Part shown: one piece after another, positions 47,311 to 61,462 of the stretch
Layout of the letters: every line of letters begins with the position of its first letter
Position numbering within the stretch: position 1 is the stretch's first letter
Notes under the pieces: model-generated
The model's input: the letters and a program-made list of their open reading frames with translations, nothing else
The model's database searches: none
Told to the model about the DNA's origin: nothing
Program-made: the position numbers and the translations under genes
Assembly: GCF_051020975.1 (NCBI RefSeq)
Contig: NC_135034.1
Span: 4,402,001-4,466,000, forward strand
From: Osmia lignaria lignaria
Taxonomy: Eukaryota; Arthropoda; Insecta; Hymenoptera; Megachilidae
Reading direction: 5' to 3'
Length of the DNA stretch: 64,000 bases

Positions 47311-50300
47311 TGAAAGAATCATATTAAGACTAATGCGAGAAACATTATCCCTTTCGCGATGCAATAATTCAGTATGATAAATAATAGTAAATATATATTC
47401 GCCAATGAAATCGTATTTCAATGTTAAGAGCTCGTTTGACATGCCGGGAACTAGTCATTGTTTCATTGGTCTCGCGGCAATATTTGAATCGAGTCACATT
47501 ACACCGTGCTCGGGTGGAAAGTTAATAACGATAGCGGTGAAAAGAGACGTCGAAGCTGGCGAGATCGTCGAATAAGCTGATGTTGCAGTTCACCTATCCG
47601 TGAATACGTAAGCTTCTGGCGAACGTGCGACAGGTTTTCTAGGATCAGCGTGTTCCGTCGACCGTTCCCTAACCTCTCAACCGCACACGCTGGCAGATTC
47701 GCAAGTAATGCAAACACGCCACGGATAAATTATAAGGTAAGAGGCAGAGTTCACACGTTAGAAATTTAATCTTAACGGGAATGGGATTTCTCTGCTCGTA
47801 TCTGAGAAATAACTTTCGCGACTATGCAGCGGTGGATCCGGAAGCCAACGAAATATGTGAAAATATATTTTGCAATCTTTTTTGGAAAATTATTTACCGA
47901 AATTATGAAAATCTGATAAAATTAAGATACTATGAAAAATAATTTTATTTTACAATACAAATTACCTAATTTTTTTTTAATTCGTACATCCGCCACTGCA
48001 TCCATGTTGCATACTTTGCATTTTCACATTCAACGCAACGAAGGCGTTCCATTAAGAGCACTTTAGCAACGAATATCTCGTTAATGTATTTTGTTAAAAA
48101 GAAATTCTGTGTAAACTAAAGTGTTTGTTTATTATGGATCTTATGTATTTTTTAAGCGACTCGCAACTTTAAGATGTGTTAATTCCAACGTTTATTGCTA
48201 AAACATACGTATATACGAGCTTTGATATTTATTAAAGCTGAATGTGCATTAACGTTAATGCGTGTAATCGCTTCGTAACCGACTCACCAGAGCTAACAAT
48301 ATGTGAAACTCGTGTTTCTCTCTTCCGCCCCACATGCTCATATTCAACCATTTAATTGAAGAAAGTCATTGGACCAAAATATAATGTTTTTAATTGAGTT
48401 TAAAACAATTCAGCTTTTACCATATTGCAAAATATTTATTCAAAAGGTGGTTTTTCATATGAATATAAGTCGAATTCACTTTTCTAATTGCAATAAAAAA
48501 AAAAAATGACTAGTTCCACTTGCACGGACCATTTTATATGGAAACCTCTTCAGCCCTGTTCGCTAATTTCTAAAGAGAGAAGATAGTATATAGCTTAAAA
48601 CACGGCCATCCATTGACGCGAGCATAATCGAACGCAAAACGAGGCAAAAAAATATATTTTTTCACGAGTACGTCGAAAAATGCATTTCGACTATGGCGCA
48701 TGATGACCACGTGAAAAGTGGCCGAAACATTTTGCTGATTTTCACGAGCTGTAGCTTCGAGTCTCTATTTTTTGGTTTTTTTTTTTTTATTCGAAAGGTT
48801 TTTGCACATACACGTACAGGAAAATGGTGCACATGATGAAAAGAGCTCGTAAATTTCAAGTACGCTAGTAACTGGCCAATGAATAGCACGGTCCACTCCG
48901 TGGAACGGTGTTCTAATGAAATGAGAATTATTTTTAATCGCTGAAAGAGGATCCACGTGTAATCGGTCTGGCCGCGTAAAATTCACCGTGTTAATGGATT
49001 CAGGCTCCGAATTATATGCGGGCATTAAATTTTAATTGCACCGGTGAATCGCGCATTCTCGACCGCTGAAAATTCGAAACGAAACGAGTGAAACGGTAAT
49101 AAAGGAAACTGATTGCTTATGATGGCTCGTAGTATTCAGTCTTCTCGAGATTTAAATGAGTACCAACATAGCTAATTATCGTTTTAATGTAAAAGCTCAA
49201 ATAGAAGAAAAAAACATTAGAGGAACATTCGTACACGATTTTGCTCGTATCGCGATATTAATCTCAGTTATTTGATCAAGATTATTTGTCGATCTTTTAA
49301 TTACGCGGAGTATATTATCCAGACACCGTGAACCGCTAATGGAATCGCGGTAATTAATGTTATGGCGAAATTGTATAGAACACGAGAGAACGGTAGGGAA
49401 GAAACGAGTGCGGAAAATAAGGGAATAGTCGGAAAATATGTTCTTTTTTCCCAACTATTTTACCGCCGCGAGGAAAGGCTGTTGTGAGCAAAGAAAAGAG
49501 ACGCTGAAATCTCGTGAAAATACACGCGAGAGGGAAGAAGAACGAATCCGGTGCTGAATTATACGCTTCGCGGAAATTAATAAGAGAAACGATGTAAACA
49601 CGTGGCACTGTAACATGTTGGAGGAACGTAATTAATTCGAGACTCATCCTCGAGAACTACTCGCTCGTAGGTCATCGAATGAAATATTAGAATCTCGTAA
49701 CTTTGACTTTAAATAATTTCGATGTTTTACGAATGACAAACTTCTCTGATATTTCATGCAATAATTTTCCACTTGCATCACTTACGAAACACCTTGTATG
49801 CATATAGTAACATTACTAGATCCAGAATTTGTGTAACAGCTTAATAGAAATCCAGTGTTCGAATAGTTTGCGAAATTTGTATTCATCCTCATTTGCAATT
49901 AATAACAGGAGGATAGCTTAATTTTCACCTGGTGTATTTCCATATCCCATGAATAACGATAGACGATATCGGAACAGGATGAATTATCTCGAAGAATAAA
50001 TTTCCAACGGGACCATATTTTCCTCTCTTTTCGTCCTAAGAGAACCAACGTATTTTTCCCTCGCGTATCAACGTGATGCACGATGTGACGAGGGCTCATA
50101 GATCCGGTTAAATCAGAGAAAAGCATATCCGGGAATATGAAAACACATTTTCACGCGTAATGCAAGCACGCGGGAGGAGGTTTATCGAAACGCGAGTAAC
50201 AGAGGTAACGCAAAACCATTCAGATCCTGCTTTTATGTACTCGCGCGTCATTTGCATACGCTTCTGCAACCCTCGGGCTTTTCCAGATATTACTGACGCA

Positions 50301-53300
50301 AGCTCAGCCTTCTTCCCGATGCGAAGAAGAAAGGAAAGGTTCACGTATCGCGTTCCGACAACGTTGATGCGCAACGACGCGACGGAACGTCGAGGATCTT
50401 GAACGAAAACCGTTCGTATACACGACACAAAGGTATCCTTAAAAAATAATGAACGACCGTCGTGTTCGAGTTTGTAAACTCCTTGAAACAGCACGATTCA
50501 AACGCGAATATCTTTGTCCGCTTTCGCTGAAACTTTCTCTTATCTCTTCTCTGCTGAAATGACAAGCCCGGCAAGTTGTAAAGTTAATTAAACAAATTGG
50601 CTTCACGATACACCGAATGTTGTCGAAGGATAAAGAGAGTAAAAATTGTACGATCGTTTAATTTCACGGTTTCTCTTTCGAGCAACCCTTCCACGTGTCG
50701 CGATCGACAGATGAATCGTAATTTTGATCCGCTCTCGTCTGCTCGTTCGCGCAATGTCCTCTTTCCTTCCGCTTTCTTTCCTACCCGCTCATCCGACCAA
50801 TCGATCGTCCACGCAATTCCGTAAAAACGATCCGCTGTCTCGCGTGAAAATACGATCTGCCTGATTGATCGTTGTTTTTTCGAGCAGACGCAACCGAACC
50901 CCTTTAATCGGTCTCTCGTTTTGTTGCAATGCGATTAGGAAATCGGATGAACGAGATGCTCTATAAGGTTTCCGGTGTTACGCGTAGCGACGACCATTCG
51001 ATCGATTCCCCTCTTACAAATATTCAAACAATTCTATCGCTTTAGGGCTTCGGATTGTTTCGATACTTGCTCGATGCTGAAAATTCTTCGAATTCTCTAC
51101 AACTCTGAGAAACTTGATAATTTCAACCCTTTGCTATAGCTACGTGTAATTCTTTTCTATTTAAAAGTGGAGATTCAATATGAGAGGTAAATATGGATTC
51201 TAAGAATCTAATATTAGATTCTCGTAATCCTTATCTAATAAAGATCTCGTTATTTACCAAAGTGAAGTATGATTCTGTGGCAAAAATCACATCTAGAGAT
51301 GTCAAACAGTAACGATCGTACGAAATTCAGCTGGTAAAAGCCTCGAATTTCCGCTCGGTGTGGCAGGGTTTACCTTTCGACAAACTCGAGCAGCCATTTC
51401 CCTTCAGACATGGAATAAATCATTCCACTTTGCTCATCGTTGCTAATCGTTCCATCCAGCTGAAAGTCAACCCGAGCGAATTACACGTTTTCAACTAGAA
51501 GAAAGAAAATACATCCTCGATCCGGTTGAAAATCATTTCTACATCTAGATAAAGCTGTACGGTACAACGAAACGTGTCGATATTCATCCTGGACCAATCT
51601 GGCGATATTAAGCCAGCTTTCGAAAGGTGGAAGCCTCGAAAGCCTCTTTGCCTCCGCTCGAACGCAAACGTCGGGTTCGCGCGCTCGCGGATTTCCTCGA
51701 AGCGGATTGCGCGCACGTTCGAAGCCGCTAGACAAATCGCGACCGAAATATTTGCATTCTTCTCGAGGAGATTCACTCGAGAGAATTGAATTCTCGGAAC
51801 TGTGCTCGTTTGTCTGACGAAATTTCATTCCCTTCTGCCCCGAACGTAACACGATCGTCTTGTAATTTTATTTGTAAATTTAACGTCACGGCTGTTGCAA
51901 CAATCGTTCGCGGTAATCGCGTTCGGGATTTAAACGGAAATTCGCCTCGCTGTCGCGTTACGTATCAATCAGATTCGCGTTTGCCGCGCATGGATTACTA
52001 CGCGTATGTGTAATTTTATTTCCGCTCCGATCGAACGATTAAAATGTAATAGGACGGAAATGGAAATTTTAAATTAACCTCCTCGTGATCGATGAAATCA
52101 CGAATTTAATGTTTCGCAAGGCTTTTGCTCGCTGATTATTCAATCGCGAATAATGCCGATTCGTAAGTTCGGAAGCCGTCGCGATTAATAAAATTCTAAC
52201 GCGTCTTGCCACGGAAATCTGTGCTCGCGTCGAAAGTTCTAGCGGAGTAAAGTGGCTCGAAGTAGACCGTGTCATGAAATATTCGTGTCCCCCCGCACGA
52301 TCATTACCCGCGGTATCCGGCTGTTCAAATTTGCAACAGCCCCGCGAGATTTACGGCTTGATGCGTTCGAAAGAATCTGCGAAATAGCGCGAACCGTGGC
52401 GCATTAATCGTGAAAAATGCTTCGAAGCTTCCAGAGGAGCCGAAACATCGAAATAAGCGTTCACCGTCGTACATCATTGAAAATACCGCCGTAAATTGGG
52501 GACAACTTTTTCAATCCATTCTCCTTGTTGCCTGGTGGAAATCAAGATTTATGACTTCATACATAAGCCCGCCAACTATCGTCCATTAGCTATAGCCACG
52601 AATCGCGTGGGAAAACTTTCGAATCGATAGCATTTTTCGAAGCTTCAAGCAAATCCTCGCAATATGCTCATTCCAAACGGGGAACATCGAAAAATCGATT
52701 CTACGTAAATGGGATATTTGGTAAAATATTATATTTCCCTATCTGATCAATTTCGTTGAAAAGTTTCTTGATGATTCGATGCAGAGGCTGAAGGCATATC
52801 TAGCAAATACAGGGTGAAAGGGTGACGCGCGAGGACAAAAAGAGGTGGATAGGGGGTGCGCTATTTAATCAGGCGTACATTATGCAAGATTAGACGCGTC
52901 TCGAAAATTAATATCCAACGCGAGACCAACGCCGCTCTGGTTAATGCCCGTTGATACCCCTATCTCGTGTAAACAGCCACGAAGAACTCGTGGAATCTCG
53001 GCTCCTCAGCTTCGCCCCGCTGACATTCATGCATCGCTCGCGCGAACGCGCACACACCAACTTCTTTATACTACTACCTGTGTATGTGTCACGATATTTA
53101 CCTTCGCGATCTCAGGATTTCAGCAATCTCTGAGAGGAACAGAAAGTTGAAAATGAATCCGAAGACGAGGGAACACGCCGAGGTTACTGAATTTCTTGAA
53201 TTTTTGATAATCGAGCTAGGTTCAAGTGGACACAGATATTCGTCTGCGTTTACTCTCTGGATTATTCTATTTAACTTGGATGTAATTTGCATTCGGCACG

Positions 53301-53550
53301 AACGTAAATAACAGACGATACGAAGAATGGAGGGTGGAGGATTACTTGACATCAGCGTTCACGAAATTCGAGCGCGTTTGCGTATGGATCTCTGATTGCC
53401 ACGAACATCCCCCCGAGGCCGACGGAGAGAAATAGAGTAATTACAAATGAAAGCAGGAAAGAGAGTGTGGGAGGAAGCTTGGTTATCAGCTTTAACCGAG
53501 ATTTCTTGCAAACGGTTTCTCGCGTTCCTTAGTTTCGTTTAATTTTCCAG
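47311..53550. other. Noncoding stretch
   Basis: I see no supportable gene. There are homopolymers A12 at 48495-48506 and T13 at 48776-48788. A 128-codon minus frame at 50108-50494 looks protein-like in places (RINVVGTRYVNLSFLL) but has no splice or start support. The rest is ordinary CpG-rich, AT-biased sequence. Confidence 0.5.
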
Positions 53551-53646
53551 CGCAGGCAACCGATATTTGGATGCCTCGCGCTTTAATCCTTCCGTTAATA
53601 TGTTTCACTCATTGCGTCCGATACTGTCGGGCTGCTACACGAGAAG
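53551..53646 (+). CDS. Candidate 96-bp exon, unknown product
   Basis: Acceptor CTTAGTTTCGTTTAATTTTCCAG is strong and the donor GAGAAG|GTATCC is fair. One frame is open across the exon: one carried base, then 31 codons beginning AGNRYLDASRFNPSVN and ending SGCYTR plus two bases. A second frame hits a stop after 11 codons. The peptide matches no family I know. No neighbouring exon on the same strand could be chained to it. Confidence 0.25.
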
Positions 53647-53791
53647 GTATCCTTTTCGATTCACTCGATCGTGAAAACGGTGAAAAAAGAGGAGAGAATT
53701 GTAGAATTAATGTTACTACCATTCCGGAGTACTGATGATGGTAATTTTCAGCATTTGCATGGAAATCGCTCGAATTAACCCAATTACGTGA

Positions 53792-53811
53792 AATTTGTAA
53801 TTTGTAATTTG
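53792..53811. repeat. (AATTTGT) tandem repeat, nearly three copies
   Basis: AATTTGT, AATTTGT, AATTTG in succession; a minor local duplication. Confidence 0.9.
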
Positions 53812-53819
53812 AACATAGA

Positions 53820-56800
53820 GGAAAAACGAAACGATGAGATTCGAATAAAGTAAAGAAAGACAGACTTCATTTTCATCTCGATAACGAACCGATAGAATTG
53901 TTCATGGTTTGTAATTGACATTGACGCATGTCGGACGCAAACTCGTTTCAACAAACCGAGGAAGCAGAAGTGAAACGCGAGACACGAGGGGGACAGGATG
54001 AAAACTTAGCTTTATGCTAGTCTACTCTATCATGTAAAACGAAACTTTATCGACGTTAGCCGTGTATGCACACGTGTCGCGATGACAAGCTGTATTGCGT
54101 TACAATTACTTAGTATTACTTTCTTACGCGGTTAATTCGACGAGCTTCGAATACATCATTAGATTATTAGAGTATCTCTGCAAATAAAAATGAACCCTCT
54201 TGCAAAAAGAACCATCATTCTGCTTCTCGCTCGAATCGCGAGGAGGGGGAGGTTGAAAAAGTGGCACACGAAATGTCCATAGGGGTCAATGTGAATTAAA
54301 AAAATTACGAATCGTGGAAAACGTTAATTTTTCTTTTAACGTCTCATTCCACGGATATTATCTCGCTATTTATCCTTCTCCCAGTGGACGGGTTTCTGTC
54401 CGAGGGTGAAACTAAACCTACGCCAGCGTGAGATGAGAAATTGCACGATTTATTAAAATGACCTGTTCTTTTCGAGGAAATAATTGCTGAAATGAGAGCA
54501 CTCTCTTTTCCTTCTCGCCAGCAATTATTATGTATTTTTTTCTAATTTTCTTCCCTTCGTTTATCTCTCTCTTGTTTTAATTTCGGAGACGGTGATTCAC
54601 GGTTTGCTCGAGTTTATTCGCATGCTTTCGTTCCGTTCGATCGACAGCCGGACCAGAATGTTTTCCGATTGAAAATCATCCGAAAAACGTCGACGAGGAC
54701 CGCTCGTGATTTTCTCTTATCGGCTGTCGTTCACGGGGCGCAACGAAACTACCAATTTTACGCGATTCACGACAGGATTTACGAGCTGCTCGACAGGTGG
54801 ATCGAGTCTAACGAGAAATCAACCGCGAAACGAGTCGAACGCTATCGTTTTACCTTTCATTTTCTCCCGATATTATCTTAACGTTCGGTAGAAACGACAA
54901 TTTTACCGAATTAATACCAGTTAACTACCGTGTGATTTAACGATAACCAACACTGAGAAACTAAATTAGCGAACTTACTTAAAATTGAAATATTCATTCT
55001 ATTCCGTTCCATAATTATTACCCTTTCGTACACAGCAGGCAATCAGGAGCGGAGACTACGATAGGTATTTACTTTAGTATACACTGAGCGTTCTTTATGA
55101 TAATTGTCTCTCGAGGCTTTCGGATTTAAGCTAAGTTCGTTTCGAATTTGCGTTTATTTGCGTCCGGCCAGCGTTACGACTAACTTCAGCAGAGACTAAT
55201 TCAATAAATATATGACTCTGATTTTTGAACGGATGCGATCGATATTATCGGGGAAAATGGAAGCTCCGGCGTACGGAAATGAAAAGCAAAGTATTTCGAG
55301 CGGCGATCTAATTACCACTGACGAATTCGGCGGCGAGAATTCGCTTCATTACCTTCGTCGTGATTTAAATCCAGCGTGGAACCGCGGAAAAATCGAGCGA
55401 GCATCCAATTAATTTCCACCGGCTTCGTCGGTTCAATGGGGTCGTTTCACGGAACGATTGATTCGTCGAAAAGACGCTAGAAATGATTCCGATTCGATCC
55501 TTTACGCTCTTAATAATTTAACGCAGCTTAAAGATCGAATCAATTATTTCCAACGCGACACGCAACGCGTTAAAAACGATTTAAATTGAACGCGATTCCA
55601 TTTAACGCGAACGAAATGAAATCCGTGTTTCGAAAGCAAGCAGGATAGCAGTTTAAGCGATTCGGTTAACGAGTATCTCATTCATCGAGTCAATTTTCGT
55701 CATCAATGATCCACGCAGTTACGAGATAGGCGAGGTCTATTTGGAGCTGGTTGGTTGGCACAAAGGCAAGATTCAACAAAGATAGGGAAGCGTGGAATGG
55801 AGAAACAGGGTGGAGAGGGGTGCGATTTTGGTCGTACACGGTAGGAAGTAAGTGGAGAGGGGTGAAGGGTGCGGTAGCAGGGAAGGGAACGATTACACAG
55901 GTGGATGAAAGCGGGTCTGACCCGCGTGCACCCCCGAAGCTCCGGGTTAGTCACATATTTGCCGACGTACGAAGGACTAAAAGCTTTTCACTCGCGGCTC
56001 TATTTTCCACTCCGTAAATCGTGTTCCGTTGCAGCCCTTACGCGAAACAGCCAGAAACAGCCGAGGACCGATTCTCGTTTTCAAATCGGCCGATCTTTGT
56101 CCAGTTCAATTTGTTTCGTCCTACAATGAATTTTACAACCTCAGCCCTCGAGATGCTTTTACTTCTCTACAGTGTTTTTCCTTTTCCCCGAGCATAAATA
56201 ATGAACGATGTCGAATTCTCTTCAACTGAAAACCCGTCTACTTCCGGTGGATTTTATTAATATGGAAATGGGATTTAATATTGAAAGAAGGCCAGCTTTC
56301 GGATTCAACGCGTTCCATTCGCTGTTTAAATACCGGGTTATTTACATCCGGACTCGTTAGTTCGGAGTTTCTTTCGGTGGATAAACAGGAACTTTTCCAG
56401 AGCAAGATCTTCCTCTTCCAGGATCTCTAAGTAGAAGAATATAATAGAAAACTTTCGGTACTTTGGTCGAGAACACGAGATGTTCGAAAGTTTTCACCCC
56501 TTTATTGAGATTCGAACGATCTGAGCCGATTTTTATACAGTTTTAGGCCGAATTCGATTTTTAAAACACAATAAATATAAAGAAAAGTTTATAATTTAAC
56601 GCGGCATCTATTCGATTATTTCTCAATTTAATTCGATCAATTTGTTTCGAAATTGTATTACGATTATATTGACAGGAAACGATAATCCAATATAATGTAT
56701 TAACAATGTTTCTGTCTCTGATTCTGTTTCGCGTCGCGACGCCTATTTTCAAAGAATTTCAATTCGAATCACGTGCAATCAAATTCATTTTCTTCGTTGT

Positions 56801-57115
56801 TTCATCGTCTACCTTTGGTCATAAATTGCATCGGTGCATCCATCGGTGAAATACTATTCACACACCTTTATAAACGAAGATCACAAACAAGCCGATTGTT
56901 CGAACGTCGAAACGCTTTTATAAAAGCTCTCTTGCTATAGGATCGTTCATCGAATTTATTAATTGATTTCGATCTGTCGGTTACCATCCATTTTTTTTCT
57001 TGTCTCCTCAGTTTAAACAACAAATTTTTTTTTAAATCCCTCTGTTTTGTTACATCGTTGCGAATGGTGTTTCGTTTCGTTCGAGAGCTTTCAATCGCTG
57101 CCATCGAAATCACGG
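53820..57115. other. Noncoding stretch
   Basis: I see no supportable gene. Short frames at 54669-54891, 55212-55412 and 55703-56129 lack splice sites and good starts. AT-rich DNA dominates from 56.5 to 57.0 kb. Confidence 0.5.
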
Positions 57116-57119
57116 ATTA

Positions 57120-57680
57120 CACCGTAACGAACGGAACGAAAATAGAGGAGAAAAAGAGATAAAAGAAGATGATGGAAAAAATAACGAAATATACGGAGAG
57201 AGTAAACAGCAGACGGACAAGAGAGAAAAAAAAATGCGGGAAAATAGAAGATCCGCGTAGGGGTTGCAGGAAAATTCCTGAAAAAGCAGCGAGAGAAATT
57301 TCAAAGAAAGCAGCGAGAAGAAACGAATGAAAAATGTGCAAAAGGTTTCGGGCAGAGGCGCGGAGGGAAACGTGTAAAAAACACGGAGGAAAAGTTAAAG
57401 GTGCAAAAAAGAGGTGGAAGATGGTGGAAAATAAAGGGACGAGGCAGGACAAACGAACGGGGTTGAGGAAAGTGGGCAAAACACAGAGCGAAACCGAAAG
57501 AAAGAGGGACAGAGACGTAGAGACGGTTGGTAAAAAGATAAACAGAAACAAAAAATATGCGCTTTCCGCTCGACGAACGGGTCCAATTTGTTACGAGCTG
57601 GCCGCTCGTCGATTTTCACGTACGCGATCGGGCGATCGGACGAGAATCGAAAATCACCTTGAAAAAGAGTGAAAAACGGT
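57120..57680. repeat. Polypurine-rich block on the plus strand
   Basis: Roughly 500 bases are dominated by A and G on the plus strand, with recurring GAGAAAA, GGAAAA and AAAGAGG words. The long minus-strand frame here (144 codons, Phe/Leu/Ser-rich) and the plus-strand one (112 codons, Lys/Arg/Glu-rich) follow directly from this composition. Confidence 0.8.
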
Positions 57681-57689
57681 AGCCGACTG

Positions 57690-60600
57690 TGAGTCGTTTC
57701 CCGACTCGTTTTCGAGTATCAGATTCTCTCTCGGGTCAATTCGTCGAGTGGTCGAGCTGTTATTCCCATTTCGGGACGGACCGGAAACACGTTTTGTCGA
57801 GGAAAATAGAATCATCGTCGTGATCTTACACGCCCGTTCCATTTCAAATCACCGAATATTTTCCTCGTTTTCTGGATCCTCAGTTATGGTATTTCTTTTC
57901 TTTATTTCTTCGAATCATATTGCAGAAGAGTTTTAAATTAACAATAAGGAATAATAGTACTTCATAAAGCAATCCTTTCTTATTTTATCTTCATTCGCAT
58001 CTCTCTTCAGCATAAATTCGACGATTTCCTCGATTCGTCTGTTCCCAACGTATTCGCCCAAGTTTATTCCGTCCCGAAAGGATCCTCGTCCGATTCACGA
58101 GCTGAGAAAGTTTTTTGACGGCTCTTTTCGAGCACCGTCCTATCGGTTTGTTTTCCAGTAGATAGGAAGAGGAATAAAGAGGAGAAGAGGAAAACTGCAG
58201 CCCCATTGGCCATCGAACTCCAAAGAAAATTATGACTTCTGCTCGAAGAGGGGGTCGCTTTACTATGATCCTTTCGCTACCGCCTATTGTGTCGTCCCGA
58301 GAATCCTTCCGACTCTTGTACGTCTTCTTCGACGCGTTCATCACTTCCGTTATCCTTCCAGCCCTTCTAATAATATTGTACTCTCGTTGAGAGTTCGTCC
58401 TGGCGATCGACGGAACTCGTCTCGAATCCAGCCGAAGTCGTTCAACCACCGTATTATTTTCGAGGAAACTTTCTTCTTCATGATTTACCGCTTTTCCTTC
58501 AAAACTAACTTCGAACAATCCTTGTCCTCGGTCAGAACGATTCGAGAAGCTGTTCATTGCTTGTTCGATTTCAATTTGCATCCGTTTTTACGCGGCTTCA
58601 GATCTCGTCACGAAGCGAAGTTCGATTTAATTGAATTTCAAGTAGTACGAGTCAACGATAAGCGATACAAATTTTTATTTTTCAGAATACGTCTTTCAGA
58701 AAAGTCTTTCATTGAAAATTTTCAGTAACTGATTTAAATCGTAATAACTGGCTGCTTTTTCGTCGATTCCAATTATGAAAATTGATGAACGGTAATTAAG
58801 AAAATGATTTTAGCCAAATGACGTCGGTTCTGAATCGAGGCAAATCGATCAGTTCTGTTTAGGACGATGAACGGTTATTATCCTAATTTGTAGGTTACCG
58901 ATTTGTTTGCCACGTTTGCGCCACTGTTAAGCACAATAATTTTCAATTAATTAGTACACCCGCCGCAATATGAGGCAATAACTGCGATCAGTGTTTAACC
59001 GGTGTACATGCAATCTTCATCAAGCTCTATAACGGAGCGCTTGCACAAGAATTAGCGGAATTAACCTGCATATGGTAAATTAACTTGACACTAACGTTAT
59101 CATACCATTTACTAGGGCGTTAGCGGGTGCATAGTAAATTTCTATGTTTAGTTGACAAATTTTCCAATTGCGATATCAAATTGTTCGGTAAATAAGAATC
59201 TATCGATTTGATGTTATTTAGAAGACGGCAATGATCGTCCCTTTAAACGTGTATTATCATAATGTTTAGGGAAAAGAACAGCAAGGTTACGATGCAAATG
59301 AGCTATACATATTAACGAGTACGATTATCTCTGGCAAATTACACGAGGCTCGTACGGGCTCTCCTCTTCCTTATCCTCGTAATCGTTTTCAGATAACGCC
59401 GAATGCTTGTAAGAGTTTCTCCAGAGGTATTTGCATGCCCCTCGGGATCCAGCCCCTCGTATAAACATGCCCACATCCCCTTTTCTTTCGATCAAGTAAA
59501 TACCAGGATGTGAATTGCGGCTTGCCAAGCCTCGGGGGACCGAAAACTCATCCTGGTAGCTGATCCTTAATTCCGTTACTCCTTCATCTTCTCAAGGTGA
59601 ACGAGTCTGATGGTTAAGCTAACTCGATGGATTATTCGGAGCTTCCCAATAATTCGATCAAGACGATATCGTCGAGTCCGATAGCAGAAGTAATACGTAT
59701 CTTGAAAAACTGTGAGAAACTTTCTTCACCAGCGATGTACGATTTTTCTGCTTCGAATTTCAAGATATCGCGCTTCTACACAAACATCACTCGTTCCCTT
59801 CACCCTTTCTTCGCTCGAGACGCACTTGCGTTAAGTTCTTCCTGCAAGATCAAACGTCGCTTGTCGTATTTTCGCTGCATCTTACGAGATTGAAAACTGC
59901 TCCCTTCGTTTCGAACAGAGAAATGATATGGAAAGAAAACAATCGATGGAGTTAAAAAAAAAAAAGAAGGAAAAAGGGAGAGTAGAAACGAGATTGCAGT
60001 GTATCATTGTACGGTGTCGATCGATAAACGAACAGAGCGGAATGAATCATGAGATTAAAAAGCAGACGAGAGGAAGTTCATCTGGGAAAAACGCGGAAAA
60101 ATTTGTTGCCCTGCTGTTCCGTTTGTTTACGGTTCCCGTTAATTTCTGTAATTGCTCGGAAATACGAACTACGTCCGAGCACCGGTGTAATAATTTTCAA
60201 CACGATTATCTGGGAAAGCTTTTTAAATTTGTGTGAAACCAAAATGTGTAGGACTGTTAAATGTTTGAAAGTGTAGAAACTCGTGAAAAATAATAGACTT
60301 CCAGGAACGGAAATCCAGTCCTGTGACACCCTTAATCCCGCGATTCCTCTTATTATTAGGTCCGGTGGTTCATATCCCGGGAAGTTATATCCTCGCTGAC
60401 ATAATCCATCGCGACGTCCAACTTAGGCGTTCATTTCGAAATGTAACGTTTACGAAATGCGTACACATACTGCAGTTGCAACGCGACATCGCATTGTTTA
60501 ATATAATTGCTCGGCAAGTGGAAAAGTTCGTAGAAACTGTCGAAACGAATAGGTCCGAACAGTTACTTCGAGGAGGTTTAATGGCCACTTGAATCGAGTT

Positions 60601-61090
60601 TGCGGCCTCTTTACCTCTCCGCTGCTTCTTAGAGGAAGAAAAAAGAAAAATAAACGGCAGGGTTGAAAGGGAGGTAAGAAGGGATGGAAGGAATCGTGAA
60701 ACGAAAAATCCAATTTACTCGTAATCGCGTCACCGCTTTCGGCTCGATTAATCTCTCGTTTCTCTTTCTTATCCCTTCCTTATCTCACCATTCTACCCAC
60801 GATATCGCGTTATGCTTCTTCTTTTCATTACTGTCAGACACTAAGAAGATGTTTAATTATTTTGTAAAATTCCATTTGGAATCGTTCGAAATAACGTCTG
60901 CTAAGAAGTGGAAATTAAGAGATCACGAGCTTTAGCCGGGTCATTTTCCTTCGACGAGATCTCTTTGTTTAGCCAGTACAATTTCATCGAGACAGTCTGA
61001 ATGCATCGAAGGAAATCTTTTACCGGCGAACGTCGGTATCTTTTCACTGGGACCACTGCTCGATCTTTGTGAAAGTAGCTTCGTCATTCA
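57690..61090. other. Noncoding stretch, including the longest chance frame
   Basis: No supported gene. The longest open frame in the window (57991-58581, minus, 196 codons) has no recognisable motif, no splice support and competing open frames opposite it. A strong acceptor (TCCTCGTAATCGTTTTCAG) ends at about 59391 on the plus strand, opposite a minus frame with an acidic C-terminus (SENDYEDKEEESPYEP); neither could be confirmed. A12 occurs at 59954-59965. Confidence 0.5.
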
Positions 61091-61099
61091 TTAAGTTGA

Positions 61100-61462
61100 A
61101 CACCCAGTTTGGTACGAACAGATCCTCTTCCCATCCTCCATTTTTCTTCAACGTTGTTTCCGTTCCTTTGTTTTTCTCGCGCCCTTCTTGGTCGCCGAAC
61201 CTTTGTCCGTCGTTTCTTTCAATTTGCTCGGCTGTTCAGCGTTTTTCTACTAATTTGATCGTTCCCTTCCCACCCTTCTGTTTTGCCTTGCTTCAGACGA
61301 CTCGACAGATTAAATCACATTATTTTCTGCTCTCCCGGACCTTTCCACTCCCTCTTTTCCTTCCATTTAACCCTTCATCCGCTGCTTCCTTTCACCAGGA
61401 AGAATTAATCTCTCGCGTAGAAGAACGCTTCTACTGTTTCTTCTTCGTTTTTCACTTTTCAG
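61100..61462. repeat. Pyrimidine-rich block on the plus strand
   Basis: C and T dominate the plus strand up to the acceptor at 61462. It contains a second acceptor (CTGCTTCCTTTCACCAG, ending 61399) and a perfect 7-bp hairpin GTAGAAG-AACG-CTTCTAC at about 61417-61434. Confidence 0.7.

Noticed and set aside
48507..48527. TGACTAG sequence resembling the seed of the miR-279 family
   Set aside because: Seed position 8 differs and no complementary arm exists upstream to form a precursor hairpin.
57991..58581. Longest open frame (196 codons, minus strand)
   Set aside because: No recognised motif, splice support or credible start, and overlapping open frames exist on the opposite strand. TCGA-rich, CpG-rich DNA makes stop codons rare, so such lengths arise by chance.
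59325..59528. Minus frame with acidic C-terminus (SENDYEDKEEESPYEP)
   Set aside because: The segment looks protein-like, but the apparent start is not ATG, no acceptor was found, and the plus strand carries a strong acceptor at the same place. Left unresolved rather than annotated.
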